From Bacillota bacterium (GTDB lineage: Bacteria > Bacillota > Clostridia > Oscillospirales > Ruminococcaceae): 64,000 nt of DNA. The notes below the pieces were generated by a model. It was not told the DNA's origin. It ran no database searches and saw only the letters and a program-made list of their open reading frames with translations. A program made the position numbers and the translations under genes. The first letter of the stretch is position 1. Each line of letters begins with the position of its first letter. Positions 17,593 to 26,961 of this stretch are shown here, in pieces. The DNA lies in the NCBI GenBank assembly GCA_023458875.1, contig JAEWXO010000003.1, positions 1 through 64,000 of the forward strand, given 5' to 3'.

Positions 17593-17691
17593 AGTCATTT
17601 TTTTATTAAACTCTAAAATTGTAGTAATGTATGATTTATTTATTGTGATTTGTGTATATTGCATAATATGGCATAAAAAACAATGAGATTA

Positions 17692-19674
17692 TCAGCTGAT
17701 TTTATTGCTATAATGGGAATTATAGGAGTCAATAATCTTTCTGACAAGATATTTGGAGTTTGTGCCTTTTTCAATAACAGCGGCAAATGCGATAACAGGA
17801 TCATCCGCCGGTGCAAAGCCTATTACTGTTGTATTTGTGTCCTCGCTTGATGTAGTCTGAGGTGTTCCGGTTTTTATCGCCACATCATAACCGAGACCGT
17901 TAAGTGAGAATTCGCCGTCAGGAGTGTTCTGGGAAGCACCTATCATACCCTGAATTATAGAAGGAAATACATAATCATAATTTGCAGTTATAGTTTCCGC
18001 AACGACCGGTTCAACATCATCTATTTTGTTTCCAAGATAGTCATATATGCTGTCTACAAGGTGCGGCTGATATCTTACGCCTCTGTTGCCGATTGTAGAT
18101 GCAAGCACGGCCATCTGAAGCGGAGTTATCATTGTTTCGGACTGACCGATTGCTGCGTCAAGAAGATTTCCCGCATACCATGTGCCGCCCAGCTCCTCCA
18201 CGACCTCAGGACATGCTACATAGCCTACCGAATCTCCGCTTTCGAGTCCGAGATGTGTTCCCAGGCCGTACATATTTCCGTATTTTACTATATTTTTGAT
18301 TCCTGTAAGCTGTGAAAGCTCATAAAAGAATATATTGCACGATACGCGGATGGATTCCGCTACGCCTATATTTGAGTGGTATCCGGTACAGAATTTGTCA
18401 ACATCGATGTATCTGTATTGCTTAGCGCAGTAAAATGTGCTGTCAGGTGTAATAAAGCCTTCATTAAGACCTGCTGTTGCCGTTACGGGTTTAAATGCCG
18501 AACCGGGCCTGTAAAGACCGTCGGTTGCACGGTTAAGAAGAGGTGTACCCTCACGTTTAAGAACATCCGAATAGTTTTCTATATAATCCTTAAGATTATA
18601 TGTAGGTGCTGTAGCCAGAGCAAGGACATCATTGTTCCTTGCATCAAGAACAACTATTGCTCCGGATGTTACATTATGCATATCCTTAACCTCGGTATTC
18701 AGATATTTCATGAAATTTTCAAGTATAGACTGAACGTCACGCTGAAAATCAATGTTTATTGTAAGCTTCAGTGTGTTTCCGGGAACAGCAGGCTCTGTAA
18801 TTTCAGATGATATCGTGGAATTGTCCTGTACAGTTATCTGGCGGATACCGTTTTTTCCCTTGAGATAGCTTTCCATGCCTTTTTCCAGACCGCTTTTTCC
18901 TACAGAATCATTGAGGAAATATCCCATGTTTTTAAGCTCATCATATTCCTCGGCATAAATAGGTCCCACTGTTCCGATTTCGTGAGGTATAATATCCGTA
19001 ACAGGGTTTGTCCTGATAGCATCCTCAGCTATTTCAATTCCGGGAAGATCTACGCTGAGTTCTTTTATTTTTGATACGGTATCGATAGTTATATCCTCAC
19101 AAAGAGTAAAGACGTTACTCAATGAAAAATCACGTATATTCATTTCGTAACGTATTCCTGCAATTATCCTTTTCTGTTCGTCTGTATAATCATCAGAGAT
19201 CCTATAGTCAACAATAAGCTTGTCAATGCAGTTTTCCGCCGTTGCATAGACATTTACACCTATCATGGATTTGAGCCGTGATATGTCAGCATCATCCTTA
19301 CTTGAATATTCATAGGGAAGTGATTTTGAAACAGGCAGAGAGTCATGATAATCATAACCCTCTTTTATAAGAAAATCAGCTATTTTAAAAATTACGGCGT
19401 TGGCTTTTTCGTTATCGGAAGGGAAGGAGGCTTTTTCAATTATGACATTAAAGCCAAGCTTGTTTTCAACAATCGGAACACCGTTTATATCTTTTATTTC
19501 TCCTCTTGTTGCATGTATTATTTGTTGAGCAGTGTATGATGACGGAGGTTTCTCTGTATAATTATTGCTGTCAACTATCTGTATTTTCATAAGCTTTACA
19601 CCGCCAAGTGCAGCTGTTGAGATTACACCGCAGATAATCAGCACGGTTCTGAATCTGTCTGTAAAAATATTCAT
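17692..19674 (-). CDS. mrdA: Penicillin-binding protein 2 (elongation transpeptidase)
   Basis: A class B PBP of 660 residues that cross-links peptidoglycan during cell elongation with RodA and MreCD. It has one N-terminal membrane anchor (about 9-28), a PBP dimer domain that begins with the TRGEIKDINGVPI block, and a transpeptidase domain with SxxK (SAFK), SxN (SCN) and KTG (IKTGTPQ). The mre genes immediately upstream (nine bases from mreD) support the elongasome role. No rodA gene is in the window. Confidence 0.93.
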   Translation of the reverse strand: MNIFTDRFRTVLIICGVISTAALGGVKLMKIQIVDSNNYTEKPPSSYTAQQIIHATRGEIKDINGVPIVENKLGFNVIIEKASFPSDNEKANAVIFKIADFLIKEGYDYHDSLPVSKSLPYEYSSKDDADISRLKSMIGVNVYATAENCIDKLIVDYRISDDYTDEQKRIIAGIRYEMNIRDFSLSNVFTLCEDITIDTVSKIKELSVDLPGIEIAEDAIRTNPVTDIIPHEIGTVGPIYAEEYDELKNMGYFLNDSVGKSGLEKGMESYLKGKNGIRQITVQDNSTISSEITEPAVPGNTLKLTINIDFQRDVQSILENFMKYLNTEVKDMHNVTSGAIVVLDARNNDVLALATAPTYNLKDYIENYSDVLKREGTPLLNRATDGLYRPGSAFKPVTATAGLNEGFITPDSTFYCAKQYRYIDVDKFCTGYHSNIGVAESIRVSCNIFFYELSQLTGIKNIVKYGNMYGLGTHLGLESGDSVGYVACPEVVEELGGTWYAGNLLDAAIGQSETMITPLQMAVLASTIGNRGVRYQPHLVDSIYDYLGNKIDDVEPVVAETITANYDYVFPSIIQGMIGASQNTPDGEFSLNGLGYDVAIKTGTPQTTSSEDTNTTVIGFAPADDPVIAFAAVIEKGTNSKYLVRKIIDSYNSHYSNKIS

Positions 19675-19683
19675 ATTAACATC

Positions 19684-20244
19684 CTAATCCTTTATAAGAG
19701 CATCATTTTCATTTAATGTATGCATTTTACGAAGTGTAAAATGTTTTCTGATAAATTTTATTAAAGGGTAAATAATTATCAGGGCCAAAACAGTAAGTAA
19801 AAATTCAGGCAGCATAAATTTTTTAAGTAAAATGTCTGTATTGCTGTAATCCCATATAACATAATAGAAAAAATAGTCCAGAAGGAAACAGATTGATGAG
19901 TAAAAAACAGTAAGAATGAATATGTTCAGAAAGCTTTTTCTGAGAAGGTGTTTGAACAGCAGTGATGTGAAGACACATCCAAGCAGAAGAAGTATGGCGT
20001 TATAGCCGATAAGCTTTCCGAGCGCTATATCATTGAGCAGTCCGCAGAAGATTCCTGTTATGGCACTTACGAGTTCATCCTCACTCATTGAAATGCAAAG
20101 AGACAGAGGAATAAGTATTTCAGGCTTTGTAAAGCTTCCGGTTGTCATAAAAATAAACGTAAACCATATAATCAGTGAAAATATGCTCCATCGCATAAGC
20201 GCAAATTTCCGCTTTCGCCTGGAGGAAACAAGTTTAATATTCAT
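19684..20244 (-). CDS. mreD: Rod shape-determining protein MreD
   Basis: A 186-residue integral membrane protein with about five hydrophobic helices, the position and shape expected for MreD in the elongation complex. I choose ATG 20244, which overlaps the mreC stop by 11 bases and has a CGAGG site. A longer frame to 20352 would overlap mreC much more and lacks support. Sequence conservation in MreD is low, so the call rests on topology and order (mreB-mreC-mreD-PBP2). Confidence 0.88.
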   Translation of the reverse strand: MNIKLVSSRRKRKFALMRWSIFSLIIWFTFIFMTTGSFTKPEILIPLSLCISMSEDELVSAITGIFCGLLNDIALGKLIGYNAILLLLGCVFTSLLFKHLLRKSFLNIFILTVFYSSICFLLDYFFYYVIWDYSNTDILLKKFMLPEFLLTVLALIIIYPLIKFIRKHFTLRKMHTLNENDALIKD

Positions 20245-21091
20245 TAACCTCGCCCTTTCCGTTGAATGAGGTAACGACCATAACGCTTGTAAGCTTTGAT
20301 ACATCGACAAACGGTTCAAGAACAGCGAAATTTGACAGACCACTCTGTGCACTTCCTGTTTCCGTAACCTTGCCTACGAGATAATCAGCAGGGAAAAGCC
20401 CGCTGCTTCCTGTTGTTACAATCATATCACCTTTTTTTATGCTGCTGTCTTTTTCAATGTAGATTATCTGGCTTAGTCCTTCTGAGGAATATTTTATGTC
20501 ACCCTCAAGTATACCTGTATCTGATTTTCCCTTTACGGTTACACCTATTGAAAGATCAGGTGAAAGAATTGTACGGACTGTGGAGTATTTTTCGGAAACC
20601 CCGACAACCGAGCCGACAAGTCCGGCTGATGTAACTACAGGGTCATATATTGAAATCCCATCATTGCTGCCTCTGTCAATTATAAATGAACAGAACGGGT
20701 CATTTGCTGTATATGCAATTACTTTGCACGGAGGGGATAATGTATAATCGTTATGTTCTTCTTTGATGCCTATAAATTTCCGTAGCTCTTCAAGGTCTTT
20801 CTTTGTGTTTTCGTAATCGACCATATTGTTTCTTAGTTCATTTACTTCTGATTCAAGTTCAAGATTTTTTTCATAATATTTTTTTGAATTGAGAAAATAG
20901 TCAATTTTTACGCCGAGATTGTCGGAAATCGCAGAAGAAACGTAACGGAACGGTTTTGAAATGGTGTTTACAAACTGTGAACCTCCGACAGAGTGCCCAC
21001 TTTGTGTTACTGAATACAGCATGATTCCTATAAGCATTGCAATCAGACATAAGATCAATTTGAAATTAAGACTCTTAAAAAAATCACGCAT
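20234..21091 (-). CDS. mreC: Rod shape-determining protein MreC
   Basis: Links the MreB filament to PBP2 at the membrane. It has an N-terminal membrane helix (about 10-27), a coiled coil (about 70-110, rich in ELES/ELRN/LEEL), then the MreC beta-barrel domains with FIIDRGSNDGI and VTSAGLVGSV. ATG 21091 is six bases from GGAG; a TTG four codons earlier lies on top of that site and is not used here. Length about 285 residues is normal. Confidence 0.94.
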   Translation of the reverse strand: MRDFFKSLNFKLILCLIAMLIGIMLYSVTQSGHSVGGSQFVNTISKPFRYVSSAISDNLGVKIDYFLNSKKYYEKNLELESEVNELRNNMVDYENTKKDLEELRKFIGIKEEHNDYTLSPPCKVIAYTANDPFCSFIIDRGSNDGISIYDPVVTSAGLVGSVVGVSEKYSTVRTILSPDLSIGVTVKGKSDTGILEGDIKYSSEGLSQIIYIEKDSSIKKGDMIVTTGSSGLFPADYLVGKVTETGSAQSGLSNFAVLEPFVDVSKLTSVMVVTSFNGKGEVNEY

Positions 21092-21111
21092 TTTAATCTC
21101 CAATCATCCAA

Positions 21112-22131
21112 TCAATAGTATTTAGGTTCATATTCGCTGATGGCGTCTTCATATTTTGAATAGTTTTCTATTACCTTGCCGGTACCTTCAACAACACAGT
21201 CAAGAGGATATTCTGCAATATACACCGGCATTCCGGTTTCGTTGTTTATAAGTGTGTCAAGGCCTTTGAGCAGAGCACCGCCTCCGCACAGGGTTATGCC
21301 CTGTTCGATGATATCAGCAGATAATTCAGGAGGTGTCTTTTCAAGCGTTACTTTTACGGCTTCAATTATTTTTGATATAGGGTCTATAAGGGCATCTCTT
21401 ATTTCAGTTGATGAAACGGTGATGTTTTCAGGCAGTCCGTTAAGCAGATTACGTCCCTTGACCTCCATTTTTTCCACAGCATCACCCGGATAAGCAGAGC
21501 CTATCTGAACCTTTATATCCTCTGCTGTACGTTCACCGATAAGCATGTTGTATTTTTTCTTTACATAGTTGATAATGGAGTTATCAAGCTCGTCGCCGGC
21601 TATTCTTATTGAGCGTGATGTTACTATTCCACCCATGGAAATAACAGCGACCTCGCTGGTGCCACCGCCTATATCAACTATCATATTTCCTATGGGTTCT
21701 GTAACAGGCAGACCTGCACCTATCGCTGCGGCCATAGGTTCTTCTATTATATAGACTTTTTTTGCTCCTGCAAGCTCAGCTGCATCCTTTACAGCACGTC
21801 TTTCTACCGGAGTAACACCTGATGGTATACAAATAGTAACTCTTGCTTTTGTAAATAAGGTTCCCTTAAGTGACTTTTTTATAAACTCTGAAAGCATAGT
21901 TGTAGTTATATTAAAATCAGCTATTACGCCGCCCTTAAGTGGTCTGACAGCAATTATTGAACCAGGCGTTTTTCCTATTACTTCTTTTGCTTCCTTTCCG
22001 ACATAGCTTGCCTTTTCGTCTCTTGTGTTTACAGCAACAACAGAAGGCTCGCGGATTATTATTCCTTTTCCTCTCATATATACAAGGGTATTGGCAGTAC
22101 CCAGATCGATGCCTATATCTTTTGTGAACAT
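21112..22131 (-). CDS. mreB: Rod shape-determining protein MreB (actin homologue)
   Basis: A 339-residue actin-fold ATPase that forms membrane filaments guiding cell-wall synthesis. Typical blocks are present: IGIDLGTANTLVY (phosphate 1), NMIVDIGGGTSEVAVIS (phosphate 2), EEPMAAAIGAG and CGGGALLKGL. GGAGAATTCTA precedes ATG 22131. It opens the mreBCD-PBP2 run; the DUF4321 gene is 73 bp upstream. Confidence 0.96.
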   Translation of the reverse strand: MFTKDIGIDLGTANTLVYMRGKGIIIREPSVVAVNTRDEKASYVGKEAKEVIGKTPGSIIAVRPLKGGVIADFNITTTMLSEFIKKSLKGTLFTKARVTICIPSGVTPVERRAVKDAAELAGAKKVYIIEEPMAAAIGAGLPVTEPIGNMIVDIGGGTSEVAVISMGGIVTSRSIRIAGDELDNSIINYVKKKYNMLIGERTAEDIKVQIGSAYPGDAVEKMEVKGRNLLNGLPENITVSSTEIRDALIDPISKIIEAVKVTLEKTPPELSADIIEQGITLCGGGALLKGLDTLINNETGMPVYIAEYPLDCVVEGTGKVIENYSKYEDAISEYEPKYY

Positions 22132-22203
22132 TAGAATTCTCCTTTTGATGTGATAAAATTAGTATATGTATTTTTTTGAATATATTATTAAAAAATTCAG
22201 ATA

Positions 22204-22467
22204 TCAGTCAATAAATCTTGAAAAGATAGTATATATCACAATTGCAGTAATGATACATATTACCTGTGCTATACTGATATCGAGTGTAAATCCGAGTGAT
22301 ATTGTCATAATCATAAGATCAATTGAAAGAGGTGCTTCGTGATCAAGACCGATAGAGACAGTATTTGACAGCAATGTGCTGTCAGTATGCTGCCCTATAT
22401 ATCCACCTATAATAATTGAGCTTATTATTAATGTGCCAAACACAAAGCCTTTTTTTGTGAGTTTCAT
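22204..22467 (-). CDS. Small membrane protein, DUF4321-like
   Basis: An 87-residue protein with two hydrophobic helices (about 7-26 and 56-82) joined by a segment ending in PLSIDLMIMTISLGFTL, which matches the conserved shape of DUF4321 proteins (a LDL...LTFGF pattern before the second helix). That family is often found next to mreB in Clostridia. Function is unknown; location suggests a link with the cell-shape apparatus. The family assignment is from memory of the pattern. Confidence 0.7.
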   Translation of the reverse strand: MKLTKKGFVFGTLIISSIIIGGYIGQHTDSTLLSNTVSIGLDHEAPLSIDLMIMTISLGFTLDISIAQVICIITAIVIYTIFSRFID

Positions 22468-22494
22468 TTTCTGAAGATTTCCTTTCTCAAGAAG

Positions 22495-24543
22495 TTACTT
22501 TATACCTCGAAAATATAAGCCGCGTGTTATTCCGGAAGGAGCAACCGGTGAGCCGTTTATATAATCTGATACAATTTTTTTGACCTGTATTTCTGTTTCA
22601 TCTGTAAAATAAAGTGTAATAAAGTCAATCCCGTCAAACTCGTCAGTTTTATCAGCAAGATAAACTGTATCTGGATTAAAAATTTCTGTATAGTCATAGC
22701 TGCACTTTACCGTAAAGCTGCGGTTTGTCCTGTCAGTTATAATGTGTTTGCAGCTGCTGCATCCGACAGTGTTTTTAATAGGACAGTTAGATGTAAGCAT
22801 AAGAGGCAGTCTTCCGTAAGCAATAATTCCGACAGGCACAGGACTGTATATTTTTTTTATCTGTGAAAGCTTAAGCTCAAACGACATAGTGGAATCAGTC
22901 AGCCCAAGAGCAGAGAGAGACTTCAATGAGTATGAATTTGCAATGTTTAAGCCAAAGTCACCGTGAAGTTTGAAACCAATATCTGTTCCGGTCTTTATAT
23001 ATGAAAGATTGTTGCACATAATGTGTCTGAAACCGCGCTCATAAAGTGCCTTCAGTCCGGAAATAATTTTACGCTCATCAGTGATAAAGCGAGGCGGTTC
23101 AATAATTATTCTTTCTACGATGTTATACGGAATATTATTTTCTTTTAAGATATAGTGCATCGGAAATATTATCATGTCAATAATATCAGTATCTATGAGG
23201 GAAATCTGATCTTTGTTTTCAAGTCTTATTCTGATCAGGGGCATAGCAGATTCCGTAATATGATTTTTTTTCTCATAATTAAGCGAAAAATCATTATTAA
23301 CAAATTTATTACAGGCCTGTTCACGAAGCCTGTATAAATTTTCTATAGCATTGCGTCTTATGCAGTTTATAGCAGAGGCCGGTACTGTAAGTCCTTCCTC
23401 AAGATTTATTTTTATTTTACCGGGAGAATAGATTGTATTTCCGAGCTTTGAAAGCTGTTTTTTTATTATATCATCACTAATGGCTTTGTTCTGTGCTTTT
23501 TCAGGTACTGAACCGTATACGGAAAATGAATGATTTTCACTGTCTGTTGCTTTAAGAACAACAGATTTACCGGCACTTATCGTAATCTCAAAATCTACTG
23601 ATGAGATTTTCCTTTCTTTCTGATAAAGCTGATTAAGCTCCGGAATGACAGATGCTGAAGAAATAACATCGTTTTTGTCACGCATACCGAACATGTTATA
23701 TTTTTTCGAAGTAAAATATCCGTCGGTAAAACCGTTCCTTGAAAATACGGATTTTAATGAATCTGTATCGGGTGTCTGTCCGTCGATGGCATTTCTGTAT
23801 GCTGTGACAGCGGCTGCTACATATTCAGGCCGCTTCATACGTCCTTCTATTTTAAGGGAAGCAACACCGGCTTTTTTAAGACTGTCTATATGGTCTATAA
23901 GTGAAAGATCCTTTAAAGAAAGGCAATTGCCGTTTGTATCGGATGATGCGGAAAACGGAAGGCGGCAGCTCTGTGCGCAAAGCCCTCTGTTTGCACTTCT
24001 GGAGCCTATCATGGCAGACATATAACACTGTCCGGAAACCGACATGCACAGAGCGCCGTGTACAAAAACCTCTGTATCAATATCCGCCGAGGAAATACCG
24101 GAAATAATCTCGGAAGATGCTTCACGTGAAATTACCACCCTGGAAAATCCAAGCTTCTTTGCAAGCAGAGCTCCGTTTACAGAGTGAACAGTCATTTGCG
24201 TAGATGCATGAATATGAATATCCGGTGCAATACTTTTTATTATTAATGCTGCCCCCGGATCCTGAACTATAAACGCATCAGGTAAAAGAGCAGCATATTT
24301 TTTTATTTCCGCTGCAAATTCGTCAAGCTGAGAATCCATGAGCATTGTGTTTACTGTTATATATAATCTGGCGTTGTAAAGGTGACAGAGATGTATTGCC
24401 TGTTCCATTTCCGAATGATCAAAATTTGCAGCGTTCTGTCTTGCCGAAAAATTTTTCCCTCCTGCGTATACCGCATCTGCTCCGCAGCGTAATGCGGCAA
24501 TAACCGATTCCATGTTTCCGGCAGGGGCAAGTAATTCTATCAT
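22495..24543 (-). CDS. U32 family peptidase / tRNA-rRNA hydroxylation-type protein
   Basis: The 682-residue protein starts with the U32 signature LLAPAGNMESVIAALRCGAD and continues with VYAGGKNFSARQNAANF, HASTQMT, FVHGALCMSVSGQC and RGLCAQSCR, whose Cys residues would hold an Fe-S cluster. A later region (about 380-680) includes CPIKNTVGCSSCKH. U32 proteins were named collagenases, but characterised members (RlhA, TrhP/TrhO-type) modify RNA by hydroxylation, so the peptidase name is uncertain. It follows zapA by eight bases, suggesting translational coupling. Confidence 0.88.
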   Translation of the reverse strand: MIELLAPAGNMESVIAALRCGADAVYAGGKNFSARQNAANFDHSEMEQAIHLCHLYNARLYITVNTMLMDSQLDEFAAEIKKYAALLPDAFIVQDPGAALIIKSIAPDIHIHASTQMTVHSVNGALLAKKLGFSRVVISREASSEIISGISSADIDTEVFVHGALCMSVSGQCYMSAMIGSRSANRGLCAQSCRLPFSASSDTNGNCLSLKDLSLIDHIDSLKKAGVASLKIEGRMKRPEYVAAAVTAYRNAIDGQTPDTDSLKSVFSRNGFTDGYFTSKKYNMFGMRDKNDVISSASVIPELNQLYQKERKISSVDFEITISAGKSVVLKATDSENHSFSVYGSVPEKAQNKAISDDIIKKQLSKLGNTIYSPGKIKINLEEGLTVPASAINCIRRNAIENLYRLREQACNKFVNNDFSLNYEKKNHITESAMPLIRIRLENKDQISLIDTDIIDMIIFPMHYILKENNIPYNIVERIIIEPPRFITDERKIISGLKALYERGFRHIMCNNLSYIKTGTDIGFKLHGDFGLNIANSYSLKSLSALGLTDSTMSFELKLSQIKKIYSPVPVGIIAYGRLPLMLTSNCPIKNTVGCSSCKHIITDRTNRSFTVKCSYDYTEIFNPDTVYLADKTDEFDGIDFITLYFTDETEIQVKKIVSDYINGSPVAPSGITRGLYFRGIK

Positions 24544-24551
24544 GTCTGAAC

Positions 24552-24938
24552 CTAGGCTTTCTTATTATTATTATTACTATGGTTGTCTTTTAATTTTTGC
24601 AGATTAAGAGTGTCCTCAAGTTCAGTAATTTTATTTTTTAATGTTTCTATTTCACGGAGTGCGCTGTCACGTTCAAGACGTGCTTTGCCTGCTTCGTCTA
24701 CGTATTCTTTTATCTGTACACGAAGATTATCCAGACTTTCATTGCATTTGTTAATATCATCAAGTTTAGAAAGCGCAATCATTACAGAAGCAGAGTATAC
24801 AGAGATATTTGTGTTGTTTCCAACCAGTTCCGAAATGCTTTTTTCCAGCTTTCTTGCCAGCGCATATACATATGTCGGTTCTTCTTCTGTATGCAGACAG
24901 TATTCCTTGCCGCATATCACTACCTTTACTTTATTCAT
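24552..24938 (-). CDS. zapA: Cell division protein ZapA
   Basis: A 128-residue protein with the ZapA N-terminal domain (VKVVICGKEYCLHTEEEPTYV, then SVYSASVMIALSKLDD) and a C-terminal coiled coil (about 68-118) ending in a poly-Asn/Lys tail. ZapA bundles FtsZ filaments. Start ATG 24938 follows AAAGGG; the longer frame to 25046 has no ribosome site. The gene is first in the run zapA-U32-DUF4321-mreBCD. Confidence 0.88.
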   Translation of the reverse strand: MNKVKVVICGKEYCLHTEEEPTYVYALARKLEKSISELVGNNTNISVYSASVMIALSKLDDINKCNESLDNLRVQIKEYVDEAGKARLERDSALREIETLKNKITELEDTLNLQKLKDNHSNNNNKKA

Positions 24939-25096
24939 CAGAATACCCTTTCTTTTAATATTTAATTTAAAAAAATTAGTGGGCAGAAAAAACCCCACAT
25001 AAATATTATAATATATTTTTTTTGCGTTGCATAGCCCTATATTCAAATTTTCATTAAAAAAATTAATTATTTTTTAAATAAAGGAAAAACAAGGGA

Positions 25097-25146
25097 AAGC
25101 CCCGGGATTGTTTATTTAAAAACGTTCCCGGGGCTTAATTGCTCTA
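25097..25146 (-). terminator. Terminator of the LRR-dockerin gene
   Basis: A very GC-rich 11-bp stem (25097-25107 with 25136-25146) lies 38 bases past the stop; the minus strand continues TTTCCCTTGTTTTT. Confidence 0.7.
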
Positions 25147-25184
25147 TAACAATTTATGGTGTATATGAATATTTATTCTAAAAA

Positions 25185-26648
25185 TCAAAGTACCGGACCA
25201 AGTGTAACCTTATCACCGAGAATGAACTGCTTTAATGTTGTAAGGTCAGCAAGGTTTATTGAGTCATCATCCAGAACATCAGCGGCAATCTGCTGAATTT
25301 CGTCAAGTGATTTTTCATTGAGAAGGTTCAATGCAAGACATGTAAGGTCTGTAATATCAGTATTTTTGTCACCTGTAACATCTCCGTATACGAGAGCTGT
25401 TATTTTCTTAATTGCTTCCTTTGTAGAATCATCAAGGTTTGCACACTGTGCAAGTGAAATATCCTTTATATTCTCAAGATTTTTAGGAATGTTAATGGAT
25501 TCAATGTTTTTGCTTCCCTCAAATGTTCCTTCTTCGATAACCTTCAGTCCTTCAGGAAGAACAGCTTCTTTAAGGTTTTCACAGTTCCCGAAAGCTTTTT
25601 TGCCGATTTTTTTAACGCCTTCGCCGATTTCGACTTTTTCAAGCTTCTTTGCGTTCAGAAAAGCTTCGTCATCTATTTTCTTCATTGTGTCAGGAATAAC
25701 TATTTCCTTTAATGAAGAATCCTTGAATGCTTCTCCTTCAATTTCACGGAGACTGTCAGGGAGCTTTACCTTCTCTATATTTTTGCAGTTATCAAAAGCA
25801 TACCTTGCAATTTTTTCTACACCCTCAGGAATAGAGAATACTGTATCTGTTTTTGCATCAGGGTAAGAAATAAGAATTTTCATGTCCTTGTCATAGAGAA
25901 CGCCGTCAACTGATTTGAAATTCTTGTTTTTAATGTCAACCTTTATTTCCTGAAGATCTGTGAAATAAAACAGAGAAAGCAGTTCGTCGATTGTCAGTGA
26001 TGACTTGTCTTCAGGTATTACAAGCTCTTCAAAATCTCCAAGCTTTGTCCAGTCAATTAAAAACTTCAGGTTTATATCACATATGGAAACCTTGTTTTTG
26101 GAGTCCGTATTTTCATCCTTTTCAGGTTTAGCAGGCTTTGGAACGCCGGTCCCTTCTGTTACTTCAGGCTTAGCAGGCTTTGTTAAGTCAGTATTCTTTG
26201 TAACTTCAGGTTTTGAAGGCTTGGTAGCGTCAGGGTCCTTTGTGACTGCAGGCTTTGTAGGCGTGGTAGCATCAGGGTCCTTTGTAACTACAGGCTTTGA
26301 AGGCTTAGTAGCGTCAGAATCCTTTGTAACCTCAGGCTTTGAAGGCTTTGTAGCGTCAGAGTCCTTTGTAACTTCCGGCTTTGAAGGCTTGGTAGCATCA
26401 GAATCCTTTGTAACTTCAGGTTTCACAGGCTTAGTAACGTCAGAGTCCTTTGTAACTACAGGCTTTACAGGCTTGCTTATGTCAGTACCTTTTGTTACAG
26501 AAGGTACAGTGACATCTGATGTTTCAACCTTTTGTGTAATTGTTGTGACAGGCGCTTCTGATACTGCTGTATCTGCTGAAACGCTTGCAAAAGAACCTGC
26601 TACCATTGTCAGTGCGGATATACCGGCTACTATTTTTGAAATTTTCAT
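25185..26648 (-). CDS. Secreted leucine-rich-repeat protein with Lys/Pro/Thr repeat linker and dockerin
   Basis: After a signal peptide comes a low-complexity stalk of 14-residue repeats (KPSKPEVTKDSDAT type), then four or five BspA-type LRR_5 repeats (for example IPEGVEKIARYAFDNC and LPDSLREIEGEAFK), then a type I dockerin (GDVTGDKNTDITDL and DVLDDDSINLADL). LRR_5 domains bind proteins or surfaces; the dockerin should dock it to a cohesin. Two starts are possible: ATG 26648, or TTG 26675 six bases from GGGAGG. A perfect 9-bp hairpin sits between that site and the ATG. Two ECF-type promoters point toward this gene from 150-280 bp upstream. Confidence 0.9.
   Translation of the reverse strand: MKISKIVAGISALTMVAGSFASVSADTAVSEAPVTTITQKVETSDVTVPSVTKGTDISKPVKPVVTKDSDVTKPVKPEVTKDSDATKPSKPEVTKDSDATKPSKPEVTKDSDATKPSKPVVTKDPDATTPTKPAVTKDPDATKPSKPEVTKNTDLTKPAKPEVTEGTGVPKPAKPEKDENTDSKNKVSICDINLKFLIDWTKLGDFEELVIPEDKSSLTIDELLSLFYFTDLQEIKVDIKNKNFKSVDGVLYDKDMKILISYPDAKTDTVFSIPEGVEKIARYAFDNCKNIEKVKLPDSLREIEGEAFKDSSLKEIVIPDTMKKIDDEAFLNAKKLEKVEIGEGVKKIGKKAFGNCENLKEAVLPEGLKVIEEGTFEGSKNIESINIPKNLENIKDISLAQCANLDDSTKEAIKKITALVYGDVTGDKNTDITDLTCLALNLLNEKSLDEIQQIAADVLDDDSINLADLTTLKQFILGDKVTLGPVL
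26124..26474 (-). repeat. Coding tandem repeat, 42-bp unit
   Basis: Eight 14-residue units plus a partial ninth lie in tandem (KPxKPxVTKDxDxT). The central units are almost identical at the DNA level, so the array can gain or lose 42-bp units in frame and change stalk length. Confidence 0.9.
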
Positions 26649-26657
26649 AGTTAATTC

Positions 26658-26687
26658 TTGTCTTGTTTGATACAAGACAATCCTCCC
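26658..26687 (-). promoter_or_regulatory. Ribosome site followed by a hairpin before the LRR-dockerin ATG
   Basis: GGGAGG (26687-26682) is followed after one base by arms 26680-26672 and 26666-26658 that pair perfectly around a 5-base loop. Then nine bases lead to ATG 26648. If the hairpin forms, the ribosome site comes to a normal distance from the ATG. If it does not, TTG 26675 inside the stem is at six bases. Confidence 0.6.
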
Positions 26688-26783
26688 TTCAGATTTTGAA
26701 TTTTTTTAAGTCAGATTTGCAATGCAGAGTGTAATGATATTGATATGTAATAAGCACAAACTGCAGCTTATCGTTGCTATATT

Positions 26784-26813
26784 TTAGATGCACCCGAAAT
26801 GAAAAAGGTTTCC
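26784..26813 (-). promoter_or_regulatory. ECF-type promoter P1 toward the LRR-dockerin gene
   Basis: Minus strand GGAAACC (26813-26807), exactly 16 bases, CATCTAA (26790-26784). The form is that of ECF sigma promoters with a GAAC-type -35 and a short C-T -10. Confidence 0.65.
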
Positions 26814-26900
26814 GGAAAAATATATTTTTTGAAATTATTTTTCCGGATTAATGATGAAAAAAGCTTTAGCTGTAAACTGCAGATTTTGTTGCTGTATTAA

Positions 26901-26930
26901 TTAGATGTCCGAAAAATACGAAAGGTTCCC
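26901..26930 (-). promoter_or_regulatory. ECF-type promoter P2 toward the LRR-dockerin gene
   Basis: Minus strand GGGAACC (26930-26924), 16 bases, CATCTAA (26907-26901). It shares the left arm of the second dyad and the same spacing as P1. Confidence 0.68.
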
Positions 26931-26961
26931 AGAAAAAATAAAAAATTTTTATATAATTCTG

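Noticed and set aside
26124..26474. Regular direct repeats that might suggest CRISPR
   Set aside because: The unit is continuous coding sequence without spacers, lies in frame in a secreted protein and has no cas genes nearby.
26005..26670. A 221-codon plus-strand frame with a repeated FVTSGFEGLVASES motif
   Set aside because: It is the mirror of the 42-bp repeats in the LRR-dockerin gene and has no independent support.
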